A stretch of DNA of 64,000 nt from Palaemon carinicauda (lineage: Eukaryota; Arthropoda; Malacostraca; Decapoda; Palaemonidae): the NCBI RefSeq assembly GCF_036898095.1, contig NC_090735.1:9979209-10043208 (forward strand), given 5' to 3'. Below the pieces are notes generated by a model. It saw nothing but the letters and a program-made list of their open reading frames with translations, was not told the DNA's origin and made no database searches. Both the position numbers and the translations under genes were made by a program. Each line of letters opens with the position of its first letter. Within the stretch, counting starts at the first letter, position 1. This document shows positions 1 to 11,041 of this stretch, in pieces.

Positions 1-1173
1 GCAGAGAAGAGCCCACAGACGCCGGTTTTGGATTCCTGTATTCCTCCCAGGAGGGAACCTAAGGACTCTAAGACCATCCCCATGTCATCCTCAAGGATTC
101 GACCAGAGCCAACAAGACCTGTAGGGAACGTCCACGTGTCCCCCCAAGAAGAGCCTTTTGGGACGGGAGACTTTGCTGCCAGTTCTCCAGGAGGGGAGCC
201 ACAGGAGTCAGAGCATGCCTTCTGGCAGGTTCTGACCCTGATGAGGCATCTCAACGGGTTCCCGGATCCTGAGATTCCTCCTTGAGAGGGCAAGGACACG
301 GTCCTGGACCGAGTCTTTGGCACTCAAAAGCCCGCTAAGCCCGCTAAGGCCAGTGCGGCTTTGCCCTGGTCCCAAAGGGTGAAGAGTGCTAGGGATAAGG
401 TTGAGGGCCAGCTCTCCGAGCTCGCCTCCTCCAGCCGTTCCACTGTTGACAACAAGCTTATCCCTCCTGGTATCCACCAGAGGAGGTACTTTGAGATCAT
501 GGAGGAGACTTGCCTAGCTCTCCCCTTGCACCATTCTGTGGAAGAGCTCATCAAGGGAGTCCCTCTAGAGAGGCTCTCTAGCCGGCAAGTGTCTTTCTCG
601 GTGACAGAGATCCTAAGTCAGGAGAAGGTTGCTAAATGTGTCATGCAGGCTACTTCGTGGCTGGATGGCTGGCTGGGGTCTCTTGGCATCCTGTTGCGAT
701 CCGAGGACCTGTCTAAGGAGAGCACCAGTAAGGCCCTGGAGACCTTCCTCCTTTCGGGCACCCGCACCATTGAGTTTCTGGCTCACTAAGTCTCGAACTT
801 GTGGGCCAATTCCATTCTGAAACGACGTGATGCGGTGGCAGAGAGGTTCCACACGAAGGTCCCAGCCGTCGAGGTCAGCAGGCTCAGACATTCTTCCATT
901 TTGGGAAAGAATCTGTTTGAGCCTAAAGACGTGGAACAGGCAGTTGAGAGGTGGAGGAAGTCCAACCAGGACTCTCTCCTACATAGGGCTTTTACATTAA
1001 AGCCCTATAAACCTCCAGCACCTCAACAACCTCGCCCGTCCAAGACGACGAAACCGGCAGTGGCAGCAAAGGTAATGGTGTCGAAGCCCTTTCCTGTCAA
1101 AGACATGAAAGGCAAAAAGTCCTCCAGGGGAGGGAAAAATCCTAGAGGGAGTGGCCGAGGCCGCAAAAGCTAG
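1..1173 (+). pseudogene. gag-like protein of DIRS family I, 5'-partial, two in-frame stops
   Basis: A single reading frame runs from base 1 to the stop at 1171-1173, interrupted by TGA at 283-285 and TAA at 787-789. In the minus-strand copy Ib the matching codons are sense (Arg and Gln), so both are point mutations. The protein has no recognisable enzyme motif. Its middle (about 540-900) is an alpha-helical, capsid-like stretch. Its last 60 residues are rich in Lys, Arg, Gly and Pro and end in a Gly/Arg/Ser tail, as expected of an RNA-binding gag C-terminus. The 3' end overlaps the RT frame, which lies +1. The role as a nucleic-acid packaging protein is inferred from its place before RT and from the homologous region of the intact gag at 14954-17680. 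Confidence 0.8.
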
Positions 1174-3243
1174 GATTGGCAATCCCCCTGCATGTCCACC
1201 AGTGGGGGGATGCCTACAAAGTTGCGCAATCAGATGGCAGCAATTCGGGGCCGATTCCTGGATGATTTCCGTAATCAGTCAGGGATATCGCGTGCCGTTC
1301 ACAACATCTCTACCTCCCCTGACAGCGGTTCCAGTTTCGTTGAGCTCCTTTGCCATGGGATCGGCAAGGGGGCAAGCCTTACGGGCAGAAGTCGAAACCA
1401 TGTTAAAGAAAGGCGCTCTCCAGGAGGTCGTCGACGGTTCCCCAGGGTTCTTCAGTCAACTCTTTCTTGTAAGGATGGCGTCTGGAGACCAGTCATCGAC
1501 CTCTCAGCTCTGAACAGGTTTGTCAAACAAACCCCGTTCAGCATGGAGACGGCGGACACGGTCAGACTTGCAGTGAGACCACAAGACTTCATGTGTACAC
1601 TGGACCTGAAGGACGCGTACTTCCAGATCCCAGTCCATCCATCTTCAAGGAAGTACTTAAGATTCAGCCTAGACAACAAGATCTACCAGTTCAAGGTGCT
1701 GTGTTTCGGTCTCTCCAAAGCTCCTCAGGTAGTTACCAGAGTTTTCACCCCGATTTCTTCGTGGGCACACAGGATCAGCATCCGTCTCCTCCGTTATCTG
1801 GACGACTGGCTGATCCTGGCAGACTCGGAGTCGACCCTTCTTCGACACCGAGACAAGCTTCTGGGACTTTGCCAAGATCTAGGGATCACGATAAATATCG
1901 AGAAGTCTTCTCTGCTTCCAACTCAGCGACTGGTATATCTAGGCATGATATTGGTCACCAATCTCCACAAAGCCTTCCCATCAGACGACAGGATAGCAAG
2001 GCTGAGAAGGGTCGCAGATCCTTTCCTCAGATGGGAAGAACTCCCAGCCCAATCGTGGTTACGTCTCCTCGGTCACCTTTCTTCCCTGGCCCGTCTAGTT
2101 CCAAACGGTCGCCTCAGGATGAGATCCCTGCAATGGCGACTCAAGTCTCCGTGGAATCAAGGACACGATTCCCCGGACGTCATGGTCCCTATAGGTCCTG
2201 CAGAACGGACGGACCTTCATTGGTGGGTGACAGACGAGAACCTACAAAAGGGAATGGATCTTCTCGTCCTCCCAACGGATTTAATGCTGTTTTCGGACGC
2301 CTCAAAGAAAGGGTGGGGCCCCCATGTTCTGAACCACAGGACCTCAGGCCTGTGGTCAGAATCAGAAAAGTGCCTCTACATAAATCTGCTAGAAATGAAG
2401 GCCGTATTCCTGGCACTTCAACAGTTCCAACAGCACCTGGCGGGTCACTCCGTGGTGGTGATGAGCGACAACACCACGGTAGTGGCTTACATCAACAAGC
2501 AGGGAGGTACCTTTTCACAGCAGCTATCCCATCTTGCAGTAGAGATATTGAGATGGACCGAAGTCTACTCAATTCCACTATCAGCTTGTTTCATTCCAGG
2601 CAAGAGGAATGTGCTCGCCGACAGTCTGGGCAGAGCATCCCAGAAAGTGAGTACCGAGTGGTCTTTGGATCGTCTAGTAGCCAACAAAGTCCTGACTTTG
2701 TGGGGTTCCCCGACGGTGGATCTTTTCGCGACGGCTTTGAATTTCAAGCTTCCGCTGTACTGCTCCCCAGTGCCGGACCCCAAGGCACTCTGGCAAGATG
2801 CCTTCCAACAACGGTGGGACAAGATCAACGTATACGCCTTTCCCCCGTTCTGTCTGATGAGGAGGGTACTCAACAAGACCAGAATATCGGTCAACCTTTC
2901 AATGACCTTAATAGCTCCGCTATGGCATCACGCAGAGTGGTTTCCAGACCTTCTGCAGCTACTGACGGAACTCCCGAGAGAAATTCCTCCACGACACGAG
3001 CTACTCAAACAACCACACACCAACATCTTTCACAAAGCCGTAGCTTCGCTGCGGCTTCATGACTGGAGATTATCCAGCATCTCCTCACAGAGGGAGGCTT
3101 TTCGCAACAAGTTGCTGAAAGGATGTCTGGACACCTGCGAAAGTCATCTGCAGGGGTCTACCAGGCAAAGTGGAGAGTTTTCTGTGGTTGGTGCTGTCGT
3201 GGAAGGGGTATCTCTCCACTCGATGCCACTCTTCCAGCAATAG
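1151..3243 (+). pseudogene. RT-RNase H-methyltransferase-like polyprotein, DIRS family I, frameshifted
   Basis: The frame starts inside the gag 3' end and runs open to about 1475. There it lacks 7 bases present in copy Ib (about 52270-52300, minus strand), and it continues in another frame to the stop at 3241-3243. Visible parts, in order: RT fingers with the LDLKDAYF block near 1603; the catalytic YLDD at 1795-1806; RNase H with SDAS near 2293, an E in LLEMKA, SDNTT near 2464 and an N-x2-AD box near 2610; then a region ending in AFPPF near 2840 that matches the DAM-type methyltransferase-like domain known from DIRS1 elements. The last 120 bases overlap the recombinase frame. All key RT and RNase H residues are present, so only the 7-base deletion prevents a normal product. 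Confidence 0.88.
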
Positions 3244-4115
3244 CGGAGTTTCTCGTGTATTTGCGGGAAGAAATGCGCCTTTTAGTTTCGGCAGTGAAAG
3301 GCTATCGCTCAGCCTTAAGTCTTGCCTTCAGGCCCAAAGGAATGGACATTTCCTCTTTGCTGGAACTTTCTCTACTCATACGAAGTTATGAACTTACCTG
3401 CCCTCAGTCGGAAGTGAGACCTCCTCCCTGGAATGTGGTTCGAGTTCTCAGGTCTCTTAAGAGACCTCCCTTCGAACCGTTACGCCAGGCTTCTGATCGC
3501 CACCTGACTTGGAAGACGGTGTTCCTACTTGCTTTGGCCTCGGCCAAGCGAGTCATCGAACTTCGTCGTGGTCTCTCGTATGACATCGCTCATTCAAGGG
3601 GATGGGGGGAGGTAACGTTCAGATTCGTCCCTGAGTTTGTTGCTAAGACTCAAAATCCAGAAGTGCCGGACCCTCGGTTCGACTCTTTCTGGATTTCGAG
3701 TATTCGTTCTGTAACAGATGATCCAGACCATCTCCTACTGTGCCCAGTGAGGAGTCTGAGGCTCTATCTTAAGAGAACAGCTGCAATTCGTCCTCGGGTG
3801 CAGGCATTGTTTGTGAGCACCGGAAGGACGAAGAGGAGGGTCACTAAGAATACTATCTCAGCGTGGATTCGCAGGGTTATCCATCATTCCCTGAATCCCG
3901 ACCCTCCTCCATCACGTCGCCCTAGAGCACACGATGTCAGGGGCATTGCTACGTCCCTGGCCTTCAAAAAGAACTACTCAGTGACGCAGGTTTTACAAGC
4001 AGGGGTTTGGAAGCGTCAGACGACCTTCACAGCCCACTACCTGCAAGACGTGACCCACAGGAGGCTCGATACGTTTTCTATCGGCCCTGTGGTGGCTGCA
4101 CAACAACTGGTTTAA
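3123..4115 (+). CDS. tyrosine recombinase of DIRS family I copy Ia
   Basis: This 330-residue frame carries the catalytic set of the tyrosine recombinase superfamily: the first Arg at residue 143 in an AKRV motif, H-D-V-R at residues 270-273, a Trp about 15 residues before the nucleophile, and a Tyr at 306 in HYLQD. In DIRS elements this enzyme joins the circular cDNA to the chromosome and replaces an integrase. The ATG at 3123 is the first in the frame and overlaps the end of the RT frame by 121 bases; real translation may start by frameshifting instead. The frame is -1 relative to RT, as in family III. No stop or frameshift is seen, so this may be the last functional gene of an otherwise broken copy. 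Confidence 0.85.
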   Translation: MSGHLRKSSAGVYQAKWRVFCGWCCRGRGISPLDATLPAIAEFLVYLREEMRLLVSAVKGYRSALSLAFRPKGMDISSLLELSLLIRSYELTCPQSEVRPPPWNVVRVLRSLKRPPFEPLRQASDRHLTWKTVFLLALASAKRVIELRRGLSYDIAHSRGWGEVTFRFVPEFVAKTQNPEVPDPRFDSFWISSIRSVTDDPDHLLLCPVRSLRLYLKRTAAIRPRVQALFVSTGRTKRRVTKNTISAWIRRVIHHSLNPDPPPSRRPRAHDVRGIATSLAFKKNYSVTQVLQAGVWKRQTTFTAHYLQDVTHRRLDTFSIGPVVAAQQLV

Positions 4116-4911
4116 ACCTCAGGCTCCTTAATGGACTAGTAGCAGAGGGTTGAGGGTATTGATACCCGGTATTAGTCTGCATGAATGAAAAGGTATGCCT
4201 GGCCCTTATTCTTTTTTTCATTCTCCCCTCTTGGGGAAAGCAGCATCCTGGGTTCTCTGCACAGCTGACCTCAAACCACTGCAGCTAAACCATCTTTCCT
4301 TGTGTTCCTAGTATTAAGATACTGTAATACTGTCACGTCCCCATACCCTTACGAGGTGGTATTGGGAACGTCCTATCCTAGAATTCCATCTAAAGGACTT
4401 CAGGTCAACTTCCTAGGATGAGTCACTCTTCATTCCTTCACACACAAGCTTACGTAGGCCGCGGTCCTTGCAGAGCAAGGCACTTGCGAGGTGCAGGGAC
4501 TCTTTATCTTTGAGTACTAACACACTCAGATACTGAGTCACTGGGCAAAAAGCCAAAAGCCAGTAATGGCTGGGACTTACCACCCTACCCAAGGGTTGAG
4601 TCACCCATATTGAATAGCGTGGTTTGTATTTCAGTTACGGAACAAATGACAAATTTGGAGATAATTTGTATTTTTCCCAACTATACAAACCTTAGCTATT
4701 TAATCAAACTTGCCCGCCAGCCCTGTCCCCTGGGAAGTTCTACCTCTAAGCAAAGTGAGCTAATCACGGGTGTGTGAGGGGGGGAGGAGTAAACCTTCGT
4801 TGAAATTCTAATGGCTCGTCATTTCAGCTACGCCGAAAGTAATACCCATATTAAATAGCTAAGGTTTGTATAGTTAGGAAAAATACAAATTATCCATGAA
4901 TTCGTCATGTT
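4116..4911 (+). repeat. 3' untranslated region, internal complementary region and right terminal repeat of DIRS Ia
   Basis: After the recombinase stop comes about 490 bases of noncoding sequence. A block at 4611-4702 then joins a GGTTTGTATTTCAGTTACGG segment to the complement of the right end seen at about 4860-4911 (AGCTAAGGTTTGTATAGTTA). This is the internal complementary region that lets DIRS cDNA circularise. The segment from about 4323 to 4983 is repeated, with roughly a dozen differences by eye, at 22053-22713. Confidence 0.75.
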
Positions 4912-5419
4912 TGATTGATGTTAAAATTTTCTTTCCAGCACTGAAGTATAACTATTTCTGTCAATAGATCTAAACTTCCAAGTTCAGTGGAAAATAGCAT
5001 AAGCCAATTAATTTACCAAATAACTTTGAAGCAACTTCCTACATAATCGTTATCATTTACCTCAACACTGAATGTTAGCAAATTGTATTATATAGACAGG
5101 TTTTAACAGAAATTATTTAATCTCTTGTTAAAGTTTTAAATGTAAATATTTATTTAATCTTTAATATATAAGTTATAAGGGAAATTTACCATGTTCCATG
5201 CCTCTCTCATACATGGATTTTATGCTTGCAGAAAGAAAATAATATAAGTCTTCGGGATAGAATGGAATTCTACTTTACATTATAATTGTGGTACCATGCA
5301 AAGTGTTGCTAAAAATGGTTGTAGGATAACTTTTAACAGAGTAATTTGCACTGCTTCTTTTTCTGATAAGAAGGTGTAACTAATTCTCAATCATCACAAT
5401 ATGTTTCTTTTAGCAAAAC
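4912..5419. other. Unrecognised AT-rich spacer between DIRS Ia and DIRS II
   Basis: I see no coding region or repeat family here. The first 72 bases (to about 4983) are shared with the flank of the displaced fragment that ends at 22713. Confidence 0.5.
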
Positions 5420-5728
5420 CATTTCTGGGTCGACCTGTGACGGCCGGTGAAAAAGTCCTTCTTTGTACTTTTTCTGATATAAATCTTCCAAATATACCAG
5501 AGAAAATTAAAAGCATGGAATGCAGAGGTTACAACCCTCGCGCGAGCACTTCGTGAGTGTCGTGTATACATTAGGGGCGTGTGAAAACCACTATTCACAG
5601 GCTGTCTTCCATTTAGATAACTCCTCCATCAAAGGGAAGGGCCGTAACAAAGACCCCAGAAACCACACTTGGGCCACGCCACGTCACCCACACGAACGCC
5701 TTCTAGGTCATCCTTCTGAATTTGGACT
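5420..5728 (+). repeat. Left inverted terminal repeat of DIRS II
   Basis: It begins TTCTGGGTCGACCTGTGACG and is matched in inverted orientation at about 12591-12868, with a single G/C difference seen near the outer end. Identity stops just inside at a CATCCTTCTG sequence. An open frame starting at 5520 crosses this repeat and runs into the leader; I do not treat it as a gene. Confidence 0.9.
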
Positions 5729-6719
5729 TGCGAGCAAGTTGAGGTTGGTTTTGCACAGTGTTTTTCGAAGAGTTTCTCGTTATTTCAACATAACTGACGT
5801 TGCTACTTCACCCTTACCAATGTTAAGTACCATAGTTTGTTTTGGCAGGTTATTGCAGTACCGGGCTTTTGTTCTGTTTCCACTATGGTGGTCTTTAGTT
5901 TTGGAAGCGATTGTCCTGCCGAGGTATCGGCAGCCATTTTGGGTTATGTTCGCTTCGGTAAATTTTCAGGTTATTATTGCCCATCTGGTACTCTGTCATC
6001 TAGGTTATATCACTTATGTTTTATGACCATTGGTATTATCATTAATTATTATTAGTTTTTACTATGGTATTTATTTGCTTGCAAGTCCAATTTGGACCTA
6101 CGAAGAATAGTGATTTAAAGAATAGCGATTTAGTCTGTTAGTTTTGTACTCGCCTCAGGAAGGCTCGAATTAGACTATATCCTTGTTTATTTGTTACGTG
6201 GTCGTTATTCTTCGTTCTTGGTTATTACAATTACTAAGAAAAAAGCAATCAATTTTATTATTTTTCTTATATTGTGTGATGTTAGTTTTTTATTATGTAA
6301 CCTTGAGAGCGAGAGCATAGAGTGCTCGTTTCCTGTTCTACAGATATGAGTTATCCCTTCTCTCGTTTTCTTTATTAGCTCGAGTAAGAGAGGTGAATTT
6401 CCCGTTCTCCGTTTTTATACGATCACGAGTTATTCATGCCTTCTCTTATTATCCGAGTTGATGATATTACGTTTAATGTTATACACGTGTTATTGATGTG
6501 GTTACTGTTAATATAGCTAGCACTATTAATAGGTTACGTTAGTGTATGAGTCATTAATTGGGGTCGTTTTATGCCGACACCCTTAGCTCCGCCTTGAGTT
6601 ATACTCTGCTATAATGGATACTCATTGGGTGAGAACTAGTCAGATATTTGGAGTGCAACGGTGAAATCCGGCACTCAGACTCCGGCTGAGGCCTTTTACA
6701 CACGAACCTTTGTCATGTT
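5729..6719 (+). other. 5' leader of DIRS II
   Basis: This noncoding, T-rich leader is recognisably related, in inverted orientation, to 12890-13690: both contain a TCTCTCGTTTTCTTT block and an ACCGGGCTTTTGTT block. I see no convincing protein in it. Confidence 0.6.
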
Positions 6720-7295
6720 TGATCACAATTACACCTTTACGCCCCCTTTTTTCATCAAATCTCCGGCTTCACTGGAGATAACACAGACATTCATTGAGGT
6801 TAATGTTATCGTACCGGTGACGGTCACGATATCACGATGACGGGCCTTTGCTACCGGATCTCCGGTACAAACATGGATCAAGCAGACGTCCAGAACCGGA
6901 GTTAACAATGTGATACCAATGAAGATTTCACAGTTTCATTATTACGGTCCCTTTTTCATCGAATCTCCGGCTTCACTGGAGATAACACAGACATTCAGTA
7001 TTGGGGAATGTTATCGTACCGCTGAGGATCACGATTTCACGATGACGGACCTTTGTCACTGGTTCTCCGGTACAAACAGAGATCAATCAGACGATCAGAA
7101 TCAGGGTATGAACCCTTTTCATGAATATCACAATACTGTATCGTTATTACGATCCTTTTCATCGAATCTCCGGCTTAACCGGATATCGTACAGGCGATCA
7201 GCATTGAGGTTAATATTAGATTTCCTCTGGTGTTCACGTTGTCACTATGACGGACCTTTGTCACCGGATCTCCGGTAGCAACAGAGATCACTCAG
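6720..7295 (+). repeat. Tandem array of about three 204-base units in the DIRS II leader
   Basis: The block ATCTCCGGCTT recurs at about 6759, 6963 and 7166, giving a period of 203-204 bases. Each unit also holds a CACTATGACGG-like block and a GGATCTCCGGT block. The units are diverged and contain short palindromes around CTCCGG and CCGGAG. A 122-residue open frame across the array (6910-7278) looks like a by-product. Confidence 0.8.
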
Positions 7296-7448
7296 ACCAC
7301 GGGTGGCCAATCATTTGTTTTAGCTGTAAAGGAAAGGATTTAACATGAATACAAAGTAAACTGTACTTACTTTAATGACACTTTGAATTTGCGTTTGTAA
7401 TATTCATTAGCTATTCTGGAAAGTCCTAATAAAAATATATGAACATAA

Positions 7449-7636
7449 CTATGCCTATATTTATGCATATATTTAATTCTAACTATGTATAAATATGGAT
7501 AAATATCCATACAACATCGTGTTCAAATAGAAATAAATTAATTATGCCTATATTTATGCATATTCAATTCTAACTATGTCTAAATATGGATAAATATCCA
7601 TACAACATAGTGTTCAAATAGAAATAAATTTCCACT
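7449..7636 (+). repeat. Two-copy tandem duplication, 93-base unit
   Basis: ATGCCTATATTTATGCAT occurs at 7451 and 7544, followed in both copies by TAAATATGGATAAATATCCA and GTTCAAATAGAAATAAATT. Each unit includes a palindrome (TGGATAAATATCCA). Confidence 0.85.
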
Positions 7637-7639
7637 CAG

Positions 7640-7725
7640 TACTAGGAACCGAACGTTAGCCTCTTCTAATGAAGGGCCAGGTCGAGACCAACCATGCCAT
7701 GAGAGGCTATCTACTGTTCCTTGAG
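7640..7725 (-). repeat. Possible tRNA-derived SINE fragment
   Basis: On the minus strand the sequence has a B-box-like GTTCGGTTCC (complement of 7645-7654). Before it is a CTTC-ATTA-GAAG hairpin resembling an anticodon stem, and further upstream an A-box-like ATGGTTGGTCTCGACC. It does not fold into an obvious complete tRNA, so I call it a tRNA-like or SINE fragment at best. Confidence 0.35.
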
Positions 7726-8044
7726 ACTCTGGTCAGTGAACAGATGAATCAATAGAATACTAATATCCAGTAACCACATAACATGTAACTATAAACCTCA
7801 TCGGTAAAATAATGTTAGACCCGGTTCTGAACGTCTGAGTCAGGGGTGGCCAACCTATGGCGAATGCGCCAACACTGTCACATTTCCTGAATACAAGTGT
7901 CGCACTATACCCCAAAGATAGTAAATTAAATGACTTTTCTTTAAAATTGCTTTTTATGAGTTATACAGCTGATCCCAGCCTGTGAATAGGATCACTAACC
8001 AAAGTTCAAGGAACATCCAGACTTATGTCCCCTTTCTGTTACAG

Positions 8045-9337
8045 AAGGTTCGCCTACATGGTTCCCGGAGTCATGCGCGTTCTGCTACGAGATGTCCTCG
8101 CTACTCCGGACCCATGGGGTAAGTTGGTTCTAATATATTTCCTTTTGGTAGCCTTTGGCGATGATTTGATCCGGATTAATGTATGCATTGCTTATTGAGG
8201 AGAACGGTCTTCTCCTTCATCACTAATCCCCTCACTTCTTTCAGGATGATGATGAATCTCTCTGGCCAGCAAGAGAGGCTCTCCGCCCTTGGGTATCAAG
8301 GTTGGGAAGGAATGCTCCATCTAGAGGTCCCTATCGCCTCGGAGTGTCCTCTCTAAGGTTGGACGACAACCCCATCGACGGGCAGGTAAGTGGGGATGAG
8401 TTTTGTGCCTTCATCTTTGCAATTACCTACATCACCGACCTAGGACCCTTAAAGGATCCTGATGTTCATGTTACCTTGCATAAACCGTGACTGTTAAAAG
8501 CAACACATTCTAGGGAAAACCAAGGGGCTATGACGGAGCTCAAAGGTATGGTGGTGAGTCGGATCCGTTCAGGAACTCGGATGCCTCCCCTACAGCCCCA
8601 GGCGTATCGAAGTAACCTCCTTCGATAAAAACAACGCATAGAGATTTGCCTTACATGTTCCATATATAGATGGTACCATAAATCTGGATGGCATAGACGT
8701 CCTCCCTTTGGGGGACCTAGATTTTACTCCCAGGTACTAGAATTCCCATTCAACGGATTCGTTCGATTGAAAGAGCTTGCCTTGGTGAGGTTAGACAAGG
8801 TACCGAAGGTAACGGTTTTATTTCCTAAAGGGCAGGCCCGATCTGTCTGGACCAGGATGTTGTCAGTCTGGGGGGTACGATAATTCCAAGATCTGCCCTT
8901 CCAATTCGACCTACACGTTTGATGGTCTGATCGGGTTAGTTGTGGGAAATACGTTCTGTCTGAGGCCTCTATCAGACAGGAATTGATAGTCGGTTACCCA
9001 CTCATCATCACAGCCTTCCTCTGATTCGACGTCTATGCATCCGAATCCCCCTCATCAGGTGGTCTACCTCACTGATTCCCCAGGTACACAGCCCAACCCC
9101 GTTGGGATGTTTTGCCTGCATACAGCCCTAGATCCGAACCCTCAGGCTCCTTTCGTGGACACCAGAGAGGAAGCTACAGGAGTAGAAGACAGTCCCGCCA
9201 TCGAGGCGGACCTAGGAAAAAAGGGGGCTCGGAGAAGGAAAGGACCTAGATTCACTCCCTCACAACGCGGTGGTCCCGGTAGGGGGGAGACTTTACCACT
9301 TTCGAGACCATTGGACCTTCGGTCTGTGGGCTCATAG
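8045..9337 (+). pseudogene. gag-like region of DIRS II, broken, with two candidate exons
   Basis: Two short segments read in one continuous frame if joined: 8045-8118, preceded by a TTCTGTTACAG acceptor-like site and followed by GGTAAGT; and 8245-8385, preceded by TTCTTTCAG and followed by GGTAAGT. The joined frame contains a C-x2-C pair (CAFC) and an acidic DDDES stretch. Further on, 8760-8882 reads as coherent protein (including a VTVLFPKGQARSVW block) up to an in-frame stop. 9035-9337 is a basic, Gly/Arg-rich frame like a gag C-terminus. Several stops separate the pieces. The position before RT and the basic tail support gag; the splice interpretation is inference. Confidence 0.5.
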
Positions 9338-9358
9338 CATAATCTCTAAAGGTTTGAG

Positions 9359-11040
9359 GTGAAAATGGCCACAAGGTCCTCCTCCTCCACCAGTGACCTT
9401 CTCCCAGAAATCCACTCCCATCCTGAAAGAGTACACCACAGGGTTACTCAAGAAGAAAGCAATCAAACGGGATCAATCACTGAAGTTCCAAAGCCGCCTG
9501 TTCACAATTCCGAAGAAAGGCTTGTCGGCATTGAGAGTGGACCTGCACTTGTCAAGCTAAACTCTTACATTCTCTGCGACAAGTTCCGGATGTTGACTAT
9601 CTCTCAGGTACGGACCTTACTTCCTCGTGGGACCGTCACCACCTCTGTTGATCTTACCGACGACTATTATCTTGCGCCTATAGCTCGAAACTTCTCTTCT
9701 TATCTGGGTTTCCGCCTAGGCAGGAAAGCCTTTGCGTTCAAGACATGCCCTTCGGCCTCAACATTGATCCCAGGATATTCACGAAACTGGGAGAGACAGT
9801 GTTAGAATAACTCAGGAACCAAGAGATACAGATCATTGCTTATCTGGCCGGTTGGCTCATTTGGGCCCGGCCGGCCATAGAAGGCAACAGAGCTACGAAG
9901 GAATTACTTCGATTTCTCGACAACCTGTGATTTCGGGTCAATCTCCAAAAGTCTCGCCTGCGACCATCAGGCCACTTAGAATGGTTAGCCATTCAGTGGG
10001 ACCTTTCGAAGCACACGTCTCTCCCTTCCAAAAGGTAAGAGGAATAGTTTCCAAGATCAAGAATTTTCTCAAACACAAACAGGTGTCCAAAGAGCCTTAG
10101 AAAGTATCCTCGGCCTTCTCCAATTCACTTCAGTAACAGATCTCCTAATAAAAGCCAAACTCAAAGACATCAATCGAGTTTGGAGAAAGAGAGCTACAGT
10201 ACCTATAAGAGACAAGGTCTCGAAGATCCCCTCTGTCTTGAAAAAGAGACTACGCCCATGGTCCGAACCGAAGAACCTCTCCAAATCGGTTCCTCTACAA
10301 TTCCCACCTCCACAAGTGACATTCCATACAGCCGCGCCTCTAAGTGGATGGGGGGATTACTCCGAACATCAGATGTTTCAGGTTCTTGGTCACTCGCCAT
10401 GAAACAGTCCCATATCAATGTTCTCGAAGCCATGGCAGTGTTCTTGACCCTGAAGAGAGAGACTCCTCCGAGGTCGACCCACATCAGAGTAGTGTCAGAC
10501 AGCACAGACGCAGTACACTACGTCAACAGGGGAGGATCCAAGTCACCCAACCTGAATCAGATCCTGGTCACTATCTTCGCCTGGGCAACAGAAAAGAACT
10601 GGTTCCTGTCAGCACCTCACCTAGCGGGAGGCCAGAATGTGGGAGCGGACTCACTATCCAGGACGAATCCACTGGAGTCAGAATGGTCTCTAGACATAAT
10701 TTCATTCCGGTGGATACTCAGGCTCGTTCCAGGCCTCCAGGTAGATCTATTCGCAACTCAGATGAATCACAAACTTCCTTGTTATGTGACCCCAACCCTG
10801 GACCCTCGGGCTTATGCCATGGACGCATTACCCCGGGATTGGAACCATTAGAAGAAGATTTCCCTATCTCCCCCAGTGAATCTTCTAAAAACTTTTACAC
10901 AAACTACGCTCCTTCCGGGGCGCAGTGGCTTTAGTACCACCTCACTGGCCAAGAACAGTTGGTTTCCTCTTCTCCTCGAGTTGAAAACCCATCCCATCCG
11001 GATCCCGTTCCTCAAACTGACCCGAGTAATCCAAACTCAC
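9359..11040 (+). pseudogene. RT-RNase H-methyltransferase-like remnant of DIRS II, catalytically dead
   Basis: Frame 9359-9805 holds the RT fingers and palm (the first Asp survives in VDLTDDYY near 9650). After a frameshift the catalytic box reads YLAG instead of YLDD near 9840-9851, so both metal-binding Asp are lost. From 10180 to 10851 an RNase H frame follows. Its first Asp is also gone (SRAS where the family has SDAS or TDAS, near 10330), but the Glu in VLEAMA, the Asp in SDSTD and the ADSLSR box remain. An LFATQMNH block and a decayed methyltransferase-like region reach about 11040. At least three frame changes are visible. The assignment rests on the order of these motifs. Confidence 0.75.
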
Positions 11041-11041
11041 T

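Larger units (their letters stand above)
1..4911 (+). mobile_element. DIRS-like tyrosine-recombinase retrotransposon, family I copy Ia (5' end outside window)
   Basis: The order gag, RT-RNase H, tyrosine recombinase, internal complementary region and terminal repeat is that of DIRS1-type elements, which lack a DDE integrase. The first base of the window already lies inside gag, so the left terminal repeat and the gag N-terminus are missing. The right end is placed near 4911, where similarity to the complement of the internal region at 4611-4702 stops. A second copy of the family lies on the minus strand at 48985-56895 and guided the frames. Gag has two stops and RT has a 7-base deletion, so the copy is dead, although its recombinase is still open. 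Family assignment is strong; the exact right boundary is uncertain by some tens of bases. Confidence 0.9.

Noticed and set aside
4413..4604. 63-codon minus-strand frame repeated at 22142-22333
   Set aside because: It lies wholly in the noncoding 3' region of DIRS family I and is duplicated only because the fragment is duplicated.
5520..6026. 168-codon open frame starting in the left terminal repeat of DIRS II; related frames occur at 12438-12782 and 13561-13890 on the minus strand
   Set aside because: The frames exist because the terminal repeat is present in several copies; they have no recognisable domain and run into noncoding leader or the internal complementary region.
7297..7860. GGGTGGCCAA at 7298 and 7843 with a hAT-like CAGGGGTGGCCAAC context
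   Set aside because: The two copies are in the same orientation, no inverted end was found, and an 8-base duplication is not evident.
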